From: Cinnamomum chago
Taxonomy: Eukaryota; Streptophyta; Magnoliopsida; Laurales; Lauraceae
Length of the DNA stretch: 64,000 nt
NCBI GenBank assembly: GCA_038049695.1
Contig: CP142452.1
Coordinates: 34,088,501 to 34,152,500 of the forward strand
Direction: 5' to 3'
The translations under genes were made by a program, and so were the position numbers. This document shows positions 20,354-32,900 of the stretch, in pieces; position 1 is the first letter of the stretch; the number at the start of each line of letters is the position of its first letter. The notes under the pieces were generated by a model. The model made no database searches and had not been told where the DNA came from. It saw nothing but the letters and a program-made list of their open reading frames with translations.

Positions 20354-23300
20354 ATATAACTTATATACTAAAGGATTATAAGAAGTTTATAATAATTAAA
20401 AAAATTATCTAGATTATATTGGATGGGAAAATGCAATCAAAATCACTTCTTATAATGATAACAAAAAGTTATATATAATTGGTTAATTTTTAAAAGGAGA
20501 AATTTAATTTGTTCAACATTAGTTGCAAATTCACTTTAACTTACTTTTGAAAAGTAAACTAAAATATAATAAAATAGGAAAATATTTAGAGTGCAAAGTT
20601 ATGCATTTTGTTTTGAAACTAAATCAATCATATAAGTGATAAGGATTGAGTATTTTAATTTAAATTTCTAAAAGAGTCCAAGTCTATGAGATTTTGCATG
20701 GATGAATTAAGAAAGAATTACATTCTTATGAATGAAAGCTTATTATTTGGCAAAAAAAGAGGAGAAGAGATCATCCCAAGCCTTCTAACATTCAGAGATT
20801 GGTCAATGGGCACACATAATGGCGGCAATTCAAATAGGTCATATTAATTGTAACGGCGATGGAGCCCCAGAGATGTGAGGTCATAAGAACCAATGCACTA
20901 TAATCGTTTCTCAAGAGATGCATACGTACCTGCCAAGATTTAAAACCACTTATCAAAATAAAAGCTTCAAAAGAATAAGATGGGGTCCACATCAAATGCA
21001 CAATTGGTGTGGATCTCTTCTACATAAATAACCTACAAAGATGTATTGTTTTATTTATCGTCCTCCACAAGGATTTTATGCATCGGATGATATAGGGATC
21101 AAAATTAATTGAAATTGGTTGCAAAAAGAGTCGCATTATAGTTAGTCTTTTTTTTTTATTGACTTTTTATTGGATAAAAAATCATATGGAGATAGCAATC
21201 GACTGATAAAATAAGTTCAAAGAATCGGAAAAAAAAAAAAAACAAGCAAAAAAACCATTGAAAAGGAGAAAAGAATACAAATATAGACTCACATACCTGT
21301 GAAACAATGGTTTGGCCTGAGAGAATAGAAGAAATGGAAAGAGAGAAGATCGTGGAGAAGATATGATGAATAAAAAGTATTGGGCATTGATTATTTGAGT
21401 TAATTAGAGAAACCGTAGAAGAAATGGAAAGAGAGAAGATATGATGAATAGAAAGTATTGGGCATTGATGATTTGAGTAAATTAGGGAAACCTTGGGTGG
21501 GTCATTTATCTTTCCTAATTTATAGGAGTTTATGATTTAAGTTAATGAGGGGAAAGGTGTGAAGGGATTTGAGTTAATGAAAGAAAACCGTGGGAGGGGC
21601 AATTATATTTCCTAATTTACAAGAGTTTTATGATTTAATTGGAAAGAACCTCCACAAGTGGAAACAATATGTTTGTTATTAATAGCTGATATTATTAATA
21701 GGGCTCGTATTAATAGGAGATAGTAGAGGATCAATGACTGAAATTAGTAGGAGGTCAATGTTAGAAAAGGGTCAAAATCAAAATTGAAATTGAAAGTGAA
21801 ATTGGGAATCAAATCCAGCTCGCTTCATTATATAAATATAATATATATAATTCTTAATCATTTTGACTTGCCCTTAATTAGCCACATAGTTTCTTAATCC
21901 GTGTCAGCTATAAAGAGTCTAAAATATCAAGTTTCTTATAGAGAAATTGAAACCATATCTCTCCGGATTTTAATCAATGTTCACGATCTCCTCACGTCTC
22001 CTGTTCTTATCATTAGAGAAACTGAAACTTTGATATTTTATTCAGTCATCTATTGCAATATTTTTTATTGGTTTCTTGGGGTTAGATGTTTCCACCTTTC
22101 TGATTCCTGATGGTGTTGTAGATAATGATGAAGGAGAATTTTCAGTTATCTTAGAAGGATCCGTTGATTGGATCAAATGAAAGTGCAAGTATTCTCCTGC
22201 AAGGGTGGACCCCTGGGAACCTAGAACCACATTTCAGGCAGGTTGACTATATATATTCACCCTTCCAGTGATTAGGTCCCTCCCCAATTAGAGGTCAGTG
22301 AGATCGAAAGACATGAAACTTCTAAAAATATGAGGTCCACTCTCATATTTGAACGATTCAGATCCTTTAGATGATACTATCTGAGCTGTCAAATCAAGTG
22401 GGTTATACTCCACTATAGGTCCTTGTAGAAATGTGGGCAGAGATGGCAAGCTTGTGGTGTTTATGCTAATTTTTTGAGAAATCAAACTGCAGAAACCGAG
22501 ATCCGAACCATTCATATGGATTTGATCCGTACCATTCATATGGATTTGATCCGGTGAAAGTTGTTCTCCTGGAGTCACCGTGAGGACTGAGACCCACAGT
22601 GGGTCTTATTTTGGGATAGGACTAGTGGGGATTGAAAGATCTATATTGAACCACTCCGAATACCAAGTTTGGCTCAATCTCATGCTCCTAACCCCTCATC
22701 CAACAGCCCAGTTCATTTGCATTGGTGCCAAACTTTGGGGCTTGTGACTACCAAGGGAGTCCCTATCCATTACAAGGTTTGGATTGGGTGATAAGTGGGC
22801 CCCACCCATAGTTCTCACATTTGACCTATGAGAACAGTTCTGACCTGATTATTTTCCATTCTAATATGGTGCAGTGCCCCATCTTTAATGCTTGGTAGGG
22901 CCCACCTTTTCAAAATATGAGTGTCATCAGCCCTAAGATCCTTTCTAATGATCAATATGTAAGATGACCACCATTAGATTCGACTCTATCTAAAACACGT
23001 GATGAACATCCCTTACTTTTCTCTTGCTGGATAGAAATGAAGGGATTTTGAAATTAAAGATGAGCCCCATCATGCCTTCAAGATGGGCGTTGGATCATAG
23101 CATCTCCTTATTTCTATGAAATAGGGGATTCCGACTCTATTATAATGTAGTGAAGCTGCATTGGTAGGGCATTGTAGCCCTACCTTATATGCCCTACCTT
23201 ATATAAGAAATGGCCTCATGTCTAATGATTAACAAAGAAGAAAAGACGATGATCCTATCTACGAGAAAACTCAATTTAAACATTTGCTACAATCAAGAAA

Positions 23301-23560
23301 TAAAACACTGTGAGCAACACAGCTGACTTGTTAGCTTCAAGGAACAAAATCTATGATTCAAAGGAATGTTCCTACCAATTATTTTACTTTTATCTAATTT
23401 TGTTCTATAGTTCTACACAACCCACAATACAAAGGTTATCATGAATGAATTTACTTTAATTTTCTTTGAAATTTAGTTTTTCATGAGCGGTGTTTGGCCT
23501 ATATATAAAGGTTTGAAATGGAAAATTGGTTCTTATTATGCGAACCATGTCTAAGTGGGA
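20354..23560. other. AT-rich intergenic DNA, no supported gene
   Basis: Only short unsupported frames on both strands. It contains a local tandem duplication (21327-21494, separate entry), a duplicated ~22-bp CATATGGATTTGATCCG unit near 22513-22555 and dispersed GGGCCCCAC-type phrases common in plant intergenic DNA. Minus frames at 22042-22578 resemble nothing I know and are probably chance. Confidence 0.5.
21327..21494. repeat. Tandem duplication, ~90-bp unit, two copies
   Basis: AGAAGAAATGGAAAGAGAGAAG starts at 21327 and again at 21417, followed in both by ATATGATGAAT and AGTATTGGGCATTGAT. The first copy carries a 12-bp insertion. A third, weaker echo of the GAGTTAAT...AAACCGT part lies near 21570. 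Confidence 0.75.
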
Positions 23561-25190
23561 AAATGGTCAATAAATCATTTCTAAAAGGAACTAGGAGCTG
23601 ACATTTGTGGACCAATGAATATCCAAAATAGAACGGGGGAAGAATACTTCATCACATTCATTGATGATTATGGTAGATTTGGACATGTGTACCTGAATAA
23701 TTCACTACAATAAACTGCACTTTTAGCGATAAAATCTTTTGTCACCAAAAGTCACTAAAACGTCGATAAAATACTTTACCGACGAAAATATTTTCGTCGG
23801 CCGGACGTGGGTAAAAGTAGTGGACAAAATAGTTTACCAACGAAACATTTTTCCGTCAGCAAAAAATGGCTTTTTACCGGCGATTATTTGCGGCAAAACT
23901 ATTTTACATTTCTAAAAATTTAATAAATGCTTTTACCGACGGTTTTTTTTTCGTCGGCAAAAGAAAAATAAAAATAAATAAAAAAGAAAAATACTTTTAC
24001 CGACGTTTCTTTTTCATCGGCAAAATAAAAGGAAAAAAATACAAAAAACTTTTACTGACGTTTTTGTTTCGTCGGCAAAAGAAAAAAAAAAGAAAGAATA
24101 AAAACACTTTTACATACGTTTCTTTTTCATCGGTAAAATAAAAAACAAACATAAATAAAAAAGAAAAGCACTTTTACCGACGTTTATTTTTCGTCGGTAA
24201 AATAAAAACAAAACTAAATAAAAAAGAAAAACACTTTTACCGACATTTATTTTTTCGTTGGCAAAAGAAAAGAAAAAATAAAAGCACTTTTACCGACGTT
24301 TGTTTTTGCGGCGGCAAAAGAAAAAGAAAAATAAAGAAAAAACAAAAACACTTTTACCAATGAAAAAAAAACTTTGGCAAAAGTATATTATTTTTACTTT
24401 TCCTATACATATAATTTAATTTTAAAATTAACCTTTTACCGAAGTTTTAAGGAAAACGTCGGTAAAAGTTTACTTTTTACCGACAAAATAATATGTGTTG
24501 GTACTCTTTACCGACGAATTTATGAAAACTTCGCTAAAAGTGCAGTTTCTTGTAGTGTATAAATACAAACATGAGGCCTAAAAAATGTTTCAGGTTTATA
24601 CTGCTTAGGTTAAAAGAAAATCAAATAGTAAAGAAAATAAAACGGATTAGATTCGATCTGGGGGGGGGGGGGGTTTAATACACATTTGAACTATTTAAAA
24701 AATATTGTGCACATGAGGGAATCATTCATGAGCATTCGATTTCATACACCTTACAACAAAATGGCGTGGCTGAGAGTGAGGAATCAAACCTTAATAGATA
24801 TAGTTAGGTCGATGTTCAACCACGCACAACTACCGTTGTATTTGTGGGGGCATTGAACACGACACATTATATTCTAAATATGTGCCAAATCAAAATTAGA
24901 ACATGTGAGAATTTGAAGTTATCCTCTACAACGAAGAAAGATTGTTGATTCGTTGGCTATCCATTGCAATATTCTAAGGGATATCGTGTGTATGATCAGG
25001 ACAATTGAATAATCATGGAATGTTGAGATATATTTTTCCTTGAGTATTCGATGGTCAGTCCTAGAGATAAACCACAACAGGTGGATTTGTATGAGATCTC
25101 TAAGGGCAAGGGGGTTCAAGCGAGTGGGGGTTCCAATGAAGGTGTAAATTGTTTGGATACCAACCATGGGGCTCCTATATCTGTTATATA
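23560..25190 (+). pseudogene. Decayed Ty1/Copia integrase fragment, split by a MITE
   Basis: Left piece (23560-23702) reads as integrase core: ICGPMNIQNRTGEEYFITFIDDYGRFGHVYL. Right piece (from 24558) continues KYKHEA, later HSISYTLQQNGVAE and NQTLIDIVRSMFNHAQLPLYLWG, the conserved end of the Copia integrase core. Several stops and frameshifts are present, and a 14-bp G run (24660-24673) sits where the family has a Gly-Gly-Glu. No LTR or TSD was recognised. The MITE at 23703 interrupts it. Confidence 0.7.
23703..24557. mobile_element. Non-autonomous CACTA (En/Spm-type) MITE
   Basis: 855 bp with 26-bp terminal inverted repeats starting CACTACAA and running through CTGCACTTTTAGCG, with one mismatch between ends. 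The interior is built almost entirely of about a dozen imperfect palindromes of the form TTTTACCGACG...CGTCGGCAAAA spaced roughly every 55-65 bp. These look like the subterminal repeats that bind the CACTA transposase accessory protein. There is no transposase frame. The 3-bp flanks are ATT and TAT, so a clean TSD is not visible. Inserted into a Copia integrase fragment, so it is younger than that. Confidence 0.85.
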
Positions 25191-25199
25191 GGCTATGCC

Positions 25200-28100
25200 C
25201 AAAGTGTCACACTTCCTGAAGACTTACTCGTTGGAAACCCTCATCCATCCTAATCCTTTTGAGAGACTTATCCAGTGTGTACATCTCAAGTTTTTGGATT
25301 TAAGTATGATACTAATTTCTTTGATGACTACAACCATGCTTGATTTGACGTGGGACCCATGTCATGCGGGCCACACGATTTCCAACACTTATTGCCTTAC
25401 GTATATTGTTATAATCTACAAAGCTATACTTTTTTCTGAACTAAAATTCAATGGGGGAATATTTTCTCTAAAAGTAAAGGTAATTATTAAGAACATAAAT
25501 GTTGTTGGGGTTTTTCTTGCTACGCTAAATGGTTTATTTAGCTCAGGGCAAAAAGTAAGATATTACATTTTTAATTTATGAGATGTCGAAATTAATTATA
25601 AATATATAAGAATATATTCATACATATTTATATAAAGACAGTCAACACATCTTCAGTCATAAATACAAGTGTTATCTTCACATAGGCCAATGGTCATTTC
25701 AATCCCTCCGTACAAATTTCTTCTCTATCCCTTTGAAGTAACACTAATACCATTTTAGAATCGATCAAACCGTTTTTTAGCTCTAGATTTTTTTTTATAA
25801 AAAAAAAGTACAAACATCTTAACTTTAAAAGCCATAAATCATGAGACTTTAAAACCACAGGCTAGTGTTATTGATCCCAGTAATAATCGGCCCACCTTGG
25901 ATCAATGTATATATCTCTTAATTACGAGTCCATGTGTGCCCCACAAAAGTGTAATTATATATGGTGGGGTAAACCTAGGTCATTTGTCTATATAATCAGA
26001 TCAGAAAATTATGCCTATAAGATTCAATAAAAAAAAAACGCCAACCTCAAAACATTTTTATCACAAGCCCATCGATGAAGTGGTTTACCAGAAGGTTGGG
26101 TCTAATTTTCGTTCACGTGTGATAATCTCTGAATAGAGTATAGCTCTATTTGGAAACTAAAAGAAAATGATATTTTTAATGAAAAATTTATCAGTGTGAA
26201 TAGTTGAAAGGTGGGCCCCAAATATTAAAATAAAAAGATGACAATCTTGAGAGGATTGGAAGATAGATGATGTTGGAAGAGAGAATAATCTATAATTCAT
26301 ATTGACCTAGAAAACTAATATCTATGCATAATCCATGATGGGTCCCACTGCAGAAACAAGTTATATGTGCGGGGCTCACTAATTGATTTGTATCCATTAA
26401 GAAACCAGACAACGGCCAATAGACTTGCCTCCCTCCATCAGTGGGGCCCACTCTTAGAAAAAAGGGGTTAAGAGAAGGCCATTGGGATTTCATCCAATAC
26501 TAAAATCCAATCTTGAAATATATTTAATATGAATTGTTGTCCACTACCGGATCCATCCATTTAGGGAAAAAAACTTAGAGGAGAGTAAATGAGCAACAGT
26601 TTGGATTTCAATCAACGATACGGCTCACAAAACATATTTAACATGAGACTCATTGATTATTGAAGATCTTAGGAAAAGAAAACAAACCGTTGATGATTGA
26701 AGATATAAGGAAAAGCAAACAAATCGACTGTAAAGATTTGCTTTTAATTTGGATAATGACAAGAAATAAGACTCAAATTCAAACATTCATAAAAATCTCT
26801 TATTAGAGAGGTTTTAAGAGAGAAAGAGTAGCCCTCTTTAAAAGATAGACTTTTTAGGGATGATGTGGCTCCCCTCATGTACAGCCCAAAATGAAAAATA
26901 CATGAAAAAGTAAGATTCTTTTAAATGTTATTAAGAAAAAAAATCCACCTTCCCTTTTATATATATATATATATATTGATCTTTCTACTTAATTGGTTTA
27001 TCTTTTGGACTTAGGGGCTAGGGACAAATACATGATGAATACAAATGGTAAAAATTCAAAAAAATAAATATTAATATTCTTATATGTGCACAACTAATGT
27101 TTATCGTAAACACTGCCATGTTTCTCCTTGCTTGCCCCACAATTTGATGTGAAGGATTGATTTAAAAAATGGACTTTTTATCTTTTGGATTTGGGGTTAG
27201 GGTCTTATACATGATGAATACAAATGAAAAAAAAAGATAAAAATGAATCTCATATGTGCACGATAGCTTGTTTAATATAAACATTGTGTTGTTTCTCCAT
27301 GCCTGCCCCACAATTTGTTACTGAGGTGATATAATTTTCAAACCAGTTCTTAATCGTTTCCTATGATACCAATTTTGCTAGAAGATTTTTTTTCAAGTGG
27401 ATTGATTTCATAATTTAAAAAATATATATCCTAAAGAATAATCAAATTACAAAGCTACTAAAAAAACATAATGCAGAGAGATTTTTTTTTTCAATTGGAC
27501 TAATATATGAGATTGATATGATAATTTAAAAAAATTATATCCTAAAATAATAAACAAAGAATATAATTGTTTAAAAAAAAACATGATGTAGAGAGAGATA
27601 TGCTTACCTATAAATGAGACTTTCCTCGCGATGTACTGCTCGAGGAATGAAAGAGGTGTGATTTTTATGTTGTGGATGGAGAGAAGAAAAGAGGGTGATG
27701 ACTATAATTGAGGTGTGATAGTTTTGTGAGATAATTTTAGTAACTGCTATTTGATGAGAAACCGTGTAAGATTCAATGAGAGATTATAGGGATAAAAAAT
27801 GATGTCACTTGGCATCCGTGAGCGCACTGATCATCACGGCCCGTGTAGGGTGATAGAGTTCCGATCATCATTTCCCACTTGATCCAAGGCCCACAAATTT
27901 TCACCCATAAAAAATGGGTGTACACTCAACCCAACAATCTAGTTCATTTGGATGGGTAGCAAACCCTGGGACCCATAACCTAGGAGAGGGAGAGGGGGTG
28001 CACCGTGTTCTCCAGAGCACTAAGCATTGCATAGCCGAGGGATTCCTCTTGAAATGTAACAGAAAATCTTCTACAAAAAAAAAAAAAAAAAAAGCACAAA

Positions 28101-28389
28101 AATTCATGGCACATAAAAAAAACACTTCTAAGAGTATTTTTAACACGATACGTACAACTTTTATATTAGAAGCCCAAATTCGAACTCTCCAGTATTCACC
28201 CAAACATGAATGATTCCCTTTCATATGGCTGGGCCGGTAAATGCAGGATTGTGGTTTGATCCAACCCAAGATACACTCATAGTTTTGATTTAGAATATGC
28301 CCAACACAACCCAAAAACACAATAAATCAAGAGTCCAATGGTCTTCATTAACACAAGCAGGTTCCCAATTCCCAATTACCACTTTTAAA
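25200..28389. other. AT-rich intergenic DNA with local duplications
   Basis: No credible gene on either strand. Contains two kinds of tandem duplication (27001 and about 27365-27600), AT microsatellite (26960-26975) and a 20-bp poly-A at 28075-28095 following a GC-richer 170-bp stretch that might be a SINE-like tail (unproven). Confidence 0.5.
27001..27325. repeat. Tandem duplication, 180-bp unit, two diverged copies
   Basis: TCTTTTGGA at 27001 and 27181, then ACATGATGAATACAAATG, ATATGTGCAC and TGTTTCTCC...TGCCCCACAATTTG in the same order in both. Copies differ by point changes and small indels, so the duplication is old. Confidence 0.7.
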
Positions 28390-28394
28390 CTCTA

Positions 28395-29269
28395 TGTTAG
28401 TTTTATGGTCTCAATACCAAGGGTATATGATGTAATAAATTGATTAATTTCTTTATTTATCAATACAATCATTCTTTTCTTTCATTAGATGAATGATGCT
28501 TAATTATATCCTTGTACATAACCAATACGTATGACATAATGGTTCATGAAATGAACCAGAGTCCACAAGTATACTAGATGTAATACGTGTGTATGGATGA
28601 GATCCACATACAGGAGACATGTATTACAAATCTTATACTTAAATATCTTCACAACCAGTAATGAGATTGGGCATCTCATTTGACAAGGTTGCAGCACTTT
28701 GATCACTATGAGATAGTGTGATTTGTCTCGATCATCAGAATGTAAGATTCTGGATCATGGTGCCGGTACATTGGATGTATTGAAAGACCATGAGAAGCAC
28801 CTTATATATACTGTCTTTATTTTAAGGTCTGCTCTCATAATTCCCTAGCGATAGGCTCATAATCCTGAGACATTAATGAACTCAAGTTTCTTTCTATTCA
28901 TTTGCTTTGAGTCGCCAATGAGTGAGGCCAATTGTAGGTCAATACCTCGGTGATTTGGGTACGTGGTAGTAGAGCTGTGGGAACATTCAATGGTCAAGAT
29001 GGAATCTATCTTTAATATCCCTTTGTGCCACTTAATGGATTTATCATTGGTAAGTGCGCACCCATTCCGATTAAGAGTTAATTGGATCGGTACCAAATGA
29101 TCACTATAATTAATTGGGGCTCAAGGATAATAAGATATGGATCTAATTTGGTGGACAGGTCCAATTGATCCATGGATATAGATGGAGGGGCCTACTTGTG
29201 GTAATTGGGAAGTTTAGGGTCTTCATTGTAATATATTCTTAAGACTGGAGTGCAATTGCATTTATATAG
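28395..29269 (+). repeat. Copia 5' LTR, left part
   Basis: 875 bp, collinear base for base with 47054-47928 of the 3' LTR. I count about 11 mismatches. It stops at TTTATATAG, after which Gypsy element 2 begins. Confidence 0.92.
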
Positions 29270-29926
29270 TGTGGGGTCATTCTGTGCTCACGAATTTAGG
29301 TGAGGCCATCCCCAGTCTCGGTTTACCATTGGTCTCGATACCACCCAAGGTCGGCCGCAACGCCATCTCGGAAAAACCATGGAGCGAGTCTCGGTGGCTA
29401 CGTCACGAGTCCCGACCTCGGTCAAGGCCTCTGGCCTGATCTCGGTCCCTGTCACTCAGCCATCAATGCAGCCATCAATGCACTGCCGTGACGGAAACGG
29501 CGAACTGACAGGCAGAGTGGGCGCCGGACTCAGGGTCATGTCTATAGGCCTGGAATGACGGTCCGATGGGACACTCCCTTTTCACCTAACCCCACTCAGG
29601 AGATAAGAGTACACTCTGATAGGACCCCCGTCCCCTCAAGGAAGCAGTCCAATGATGATTATCACGTCTATATATTACATGAAGGAAAATCATGTAAGGT
29701 ACGCAACCCGTCTCCCTCCCAGACCTCTTCTTCTCCATTCTCTTTCAGTTCCTAGACTGACTTGAGCATCGGAGCGCCTTCGGCTACCTTCGGCCAGGGG
29801 CTCTGACTCGTTGTCTCTCTCTTTCAGGTCATCGGAGGCTCGATCATTTCCCCTCATCTTCCCAAAATCTCCAAATCTAGAGCTTAATACTCTAATAACC
29901 AAGTCCGTAATTTTTAGGCACTTACA
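29270..29926 (+). repeat. 5' LTR of Gypsy element 2
   Basis: 657 bp, begins TGTGGGGTCA and ends CACTTACA. It has a degraded TATA region (TATATATTAC near 29669) where the 3' LTR has TATATATAGC. It lacks the 24-bp palindromic segment present in the 3' LTR. The PBS-like TTGACGCCGTTTGTGGG follows at about 29928. Confidence 0.9.
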
Positions 29927-29977
29927 GTTGACGCCGTTTGTGGGAACAGGATCTGTGCCAAAGCCTCTACAGAAGCA

Positions 29978-32900
29978 ATGCCTCCAAAGACCAGATACGG
30001 TGGCGGAAGACCATCGAAGCCCCGAAGAGCATCATCCTTCTCGCTACCAGAGCAAACTTCATTTCCGCCATTCTTGCAGCCGCAACCATCCCAGCCGGTG
30101 CTTCCGGAACCAACCCCTGGCCTTCGTTCTGCTCTTCTTCCCCCTCCCGGTCCGACCGGGGTTCCTCCCGTCAGGCAGGAGCCACTAGGGGTCCCGCGCC
30201 AGAGGAGGTCCGGCGGAAAGTCGGGCGCCGCGTACGTGGAGGGCATCGTCCTGTCGGACTCTTCATCTCGACCAATGCCTACGCGCCTCCACCAAGATAG
30301 CCGTCGTGAGACTCCTCACCGCCCAGGTGAGCGCCCACGCAGGGGTCCGCAGCAGAACGCCTCCGCGTCGGATCTTTGACGGCAAGGCAAGACCCCTGTC
30401 AGGGCGAGCTCCCATCAGTCCGACCATCGCACCCACGATGACGGCCAGTCTTTTCATCAAACTCATGGAGCAAGAGATGACGACCCCCTACGCAAAGAGC
30501 TCGGTGCCCAGAATCAGATCCTCCAGGAGAAGGAGGAGTTGATCCATCATCTCTAGGAGCAGTTGAAGGCGAATGAAAGGAGATTTTGTGCCCCGCCCCT
30601 CAGACGACAGCCGAACCATCTGGGCGACCGAGATCTGAGGCAGGTCCTCAACAGCAGAAGGGAATATCCCTGCGAGGAGGAAAGCTCGAGCAGCAGTCAT
30701 CTGCCTAGTGGCCTCGGGGGATCGCGGCGTGAGCCAGAATCCCCGAGACCAGGACACCAGACGAACCTCAAGGAGTTGCTGGACCACTACGTCAAGCAGG
30801 AGGTCCAGGCCCGTTTGGCCGAGATCGGGTTCGCCCGAGACCAAACTAATGAACGAGAAGAAGACGATCAGGGCATGTCCCCATTCTCGCAGGAGATTAA
30901 AGACTTCTCTCTCCCCGAGAGATTCAGCGTCCCGAGGTTCGTCCTCTATGACGGGGCCTCGGACCCAGAAGCACATCTACGTCATTTCACTCAGCGGATG
31001 TTGGTTTGGGGGGACGTCGGCCCCCTGAACTGTAGGGTCTTCTCATCCAGCCTGGGCGACCTCCCACTCCAATGGTTCTGTGCGCTCCCCCCTGGGTCGG
31101 TCTCAAGCTGGCGACAACTCCAGAGCTCCTTTATTGGAAAGTTCCAGGCACACCGCGTCTTCCCGAAGACGGACGACAACCTCATAGCTATCCTGATGAA
31201 GGACGACGAGAGTATCACCACCTTCGCCAGGAGATTCTGGACGATATATAGCCAGATCACTGACGTCAGCGACGACATCGCCATCATGTGTTTTCGGCAA
31301 GGCCTGCTTCCAGGGAACGAACTCCGTAAGGACCTGGTCCGGAACCCTGTGACCACGATGAAAGCACTGATGGTAAGGGTAAAGCAGTACGTAGAGCAGG
31401 AGGAAGACGAAGTACACGGTAAGGAGCGGTTCGGACTCCCGTCGAAGGACTGAGCCTCCAAAGGGGAAGGAACGTTCTCCAGACCAAGGTCGGATAAAAA
31501 GAGGCCCACCCGTTCTTTCTCAATCTCCTCAGACAGCAAGAGACCAAGGTTCCAACCCCCCGAGCCTGCCGGCGATCCTTACAGGGCCATCAGCGTTGTC
31601 TTCAAGGAACCTATTTACAGAATCCTGAACAAGATCAAGGCAGAACCTTACTTCCAGTGGCCACAGCCGATGAAGAGTGACTCATCCACCCGAGAACGAA
31701 GCAAGAACTGCTCCTATCACAAGCAGCACGGGCACATGACTGAGGACTGCTATGCACTAAAGTCCCACCTAGAAAGGCTCGTCAAGGATGGGCACCTCCG
31801 GGAGTACACCAAGAAGGAAGAAAGGGTCAACCAAGCTCAGCAGCGCGCTCCACCCAGTGATGACCAAGACAGTGACGAACCAGCAGGTATCATCAACGTC
31901 ATCCACCTGGCTCCCGCTCCGGGTAAGGGAAGTGCCCAAGCTCGGTCAGAGGCCAGAATGGCCGCTCATGGCAAGCAGGTGATGTCGGCAGAGTTGGAAG
32001 GCGCTCCGAAGAGGGCTAGGAGGGAAAAGCCCAAGATCTGGTTCTCGAACGAAGACCTGAGAAGGGTCCTGCTCCCCCACAATGACGCCCTCATCCTCAC
32101 CCTGCGGCTCAACAACTATACTACGAAGCGTGTCCTCGTAGATCCGAGAAGCTCATCCGAGATCATCTACTACGGCTGCTTCAAGCAACTCGGTTTGACC
32201 GAGGCCGACCTACAGGAAGCTCACGTCCCTCTGATAGGATTTAGCGCCAAGCTGGTGTACCCCAAGGGAAGAATTACGCTGGAAGTCCGGGTAGGAGGGG
32301 CCACGAAGATGGCAGACTTCATGGTAGTGGATGCGCCGTCTCCCTACAATGTGATAATGGGGCGAAGTTGGCTGCATGCCATGGAGGCAGTGCCCTCCAC
32401 CCTTCACCAGAAACTCAAGTTTCCACTAGAGAAGCCCGGCGACGGGATCGAGATAGTGACCGTATGGGGAAATCAGCAGATGGCCAGAGAGTGCCTCGTA
32501 GCCGTAACACCTGGAGAGGTGGAGCCGGAACAAGTGCACATGGCCGAACTCGAAGCTGAGATTGAGGATGTCGGGCGGACAGCGGGGCAGAAAAGTATAG
32601 AAGAACTCACAGAGGTTAGAATCAGTCCCGAGGACCCCGAGCGCTACTTCCTGCTGGGTAGCCAGCTCCCCGACACTGAGAGGGCCGAACTACTAGACTT
32701 CCTACTTCTGAATAAGGATGTCTTCGCCTGGACTCCATATGAGATGCCCGGGATTGACCCCGAGGTCATGTGCCACAAGCTGAATGCGGACCCCGGTCAT
32801 AAGCCCGTTATGCAGAAAGCTCGCAGGACAGGGGTCCAGCAAACAGAAGCAGTGATCGAAGAGGTGGATAAGCTCCTCCAAGCTGGAGCAATCCGCGAAG

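Noticed and set aside
22042..22578. Two minus-strand frames of 62 and 96 codons considered as a small gene
   Set aside because: No recognisable domain, an internal short DNA duplication explains the repeated IHMNG, and no consensus splice join between them was convincing.
27911..28094. GC-richer stretch ending in poly-A, considered as a SINE
   Set aside because: No clear RNA polymerase III A and B boxes and no convincing target duplication. A similar phrase near 22690 lacks the tail.
28857..29096. Frame repeated at 47549-47755 and 51953-52159, considered as a conserved protein
   Set aside because: All copies lie inside the Copia LTR. The repetition is LTR repetition.
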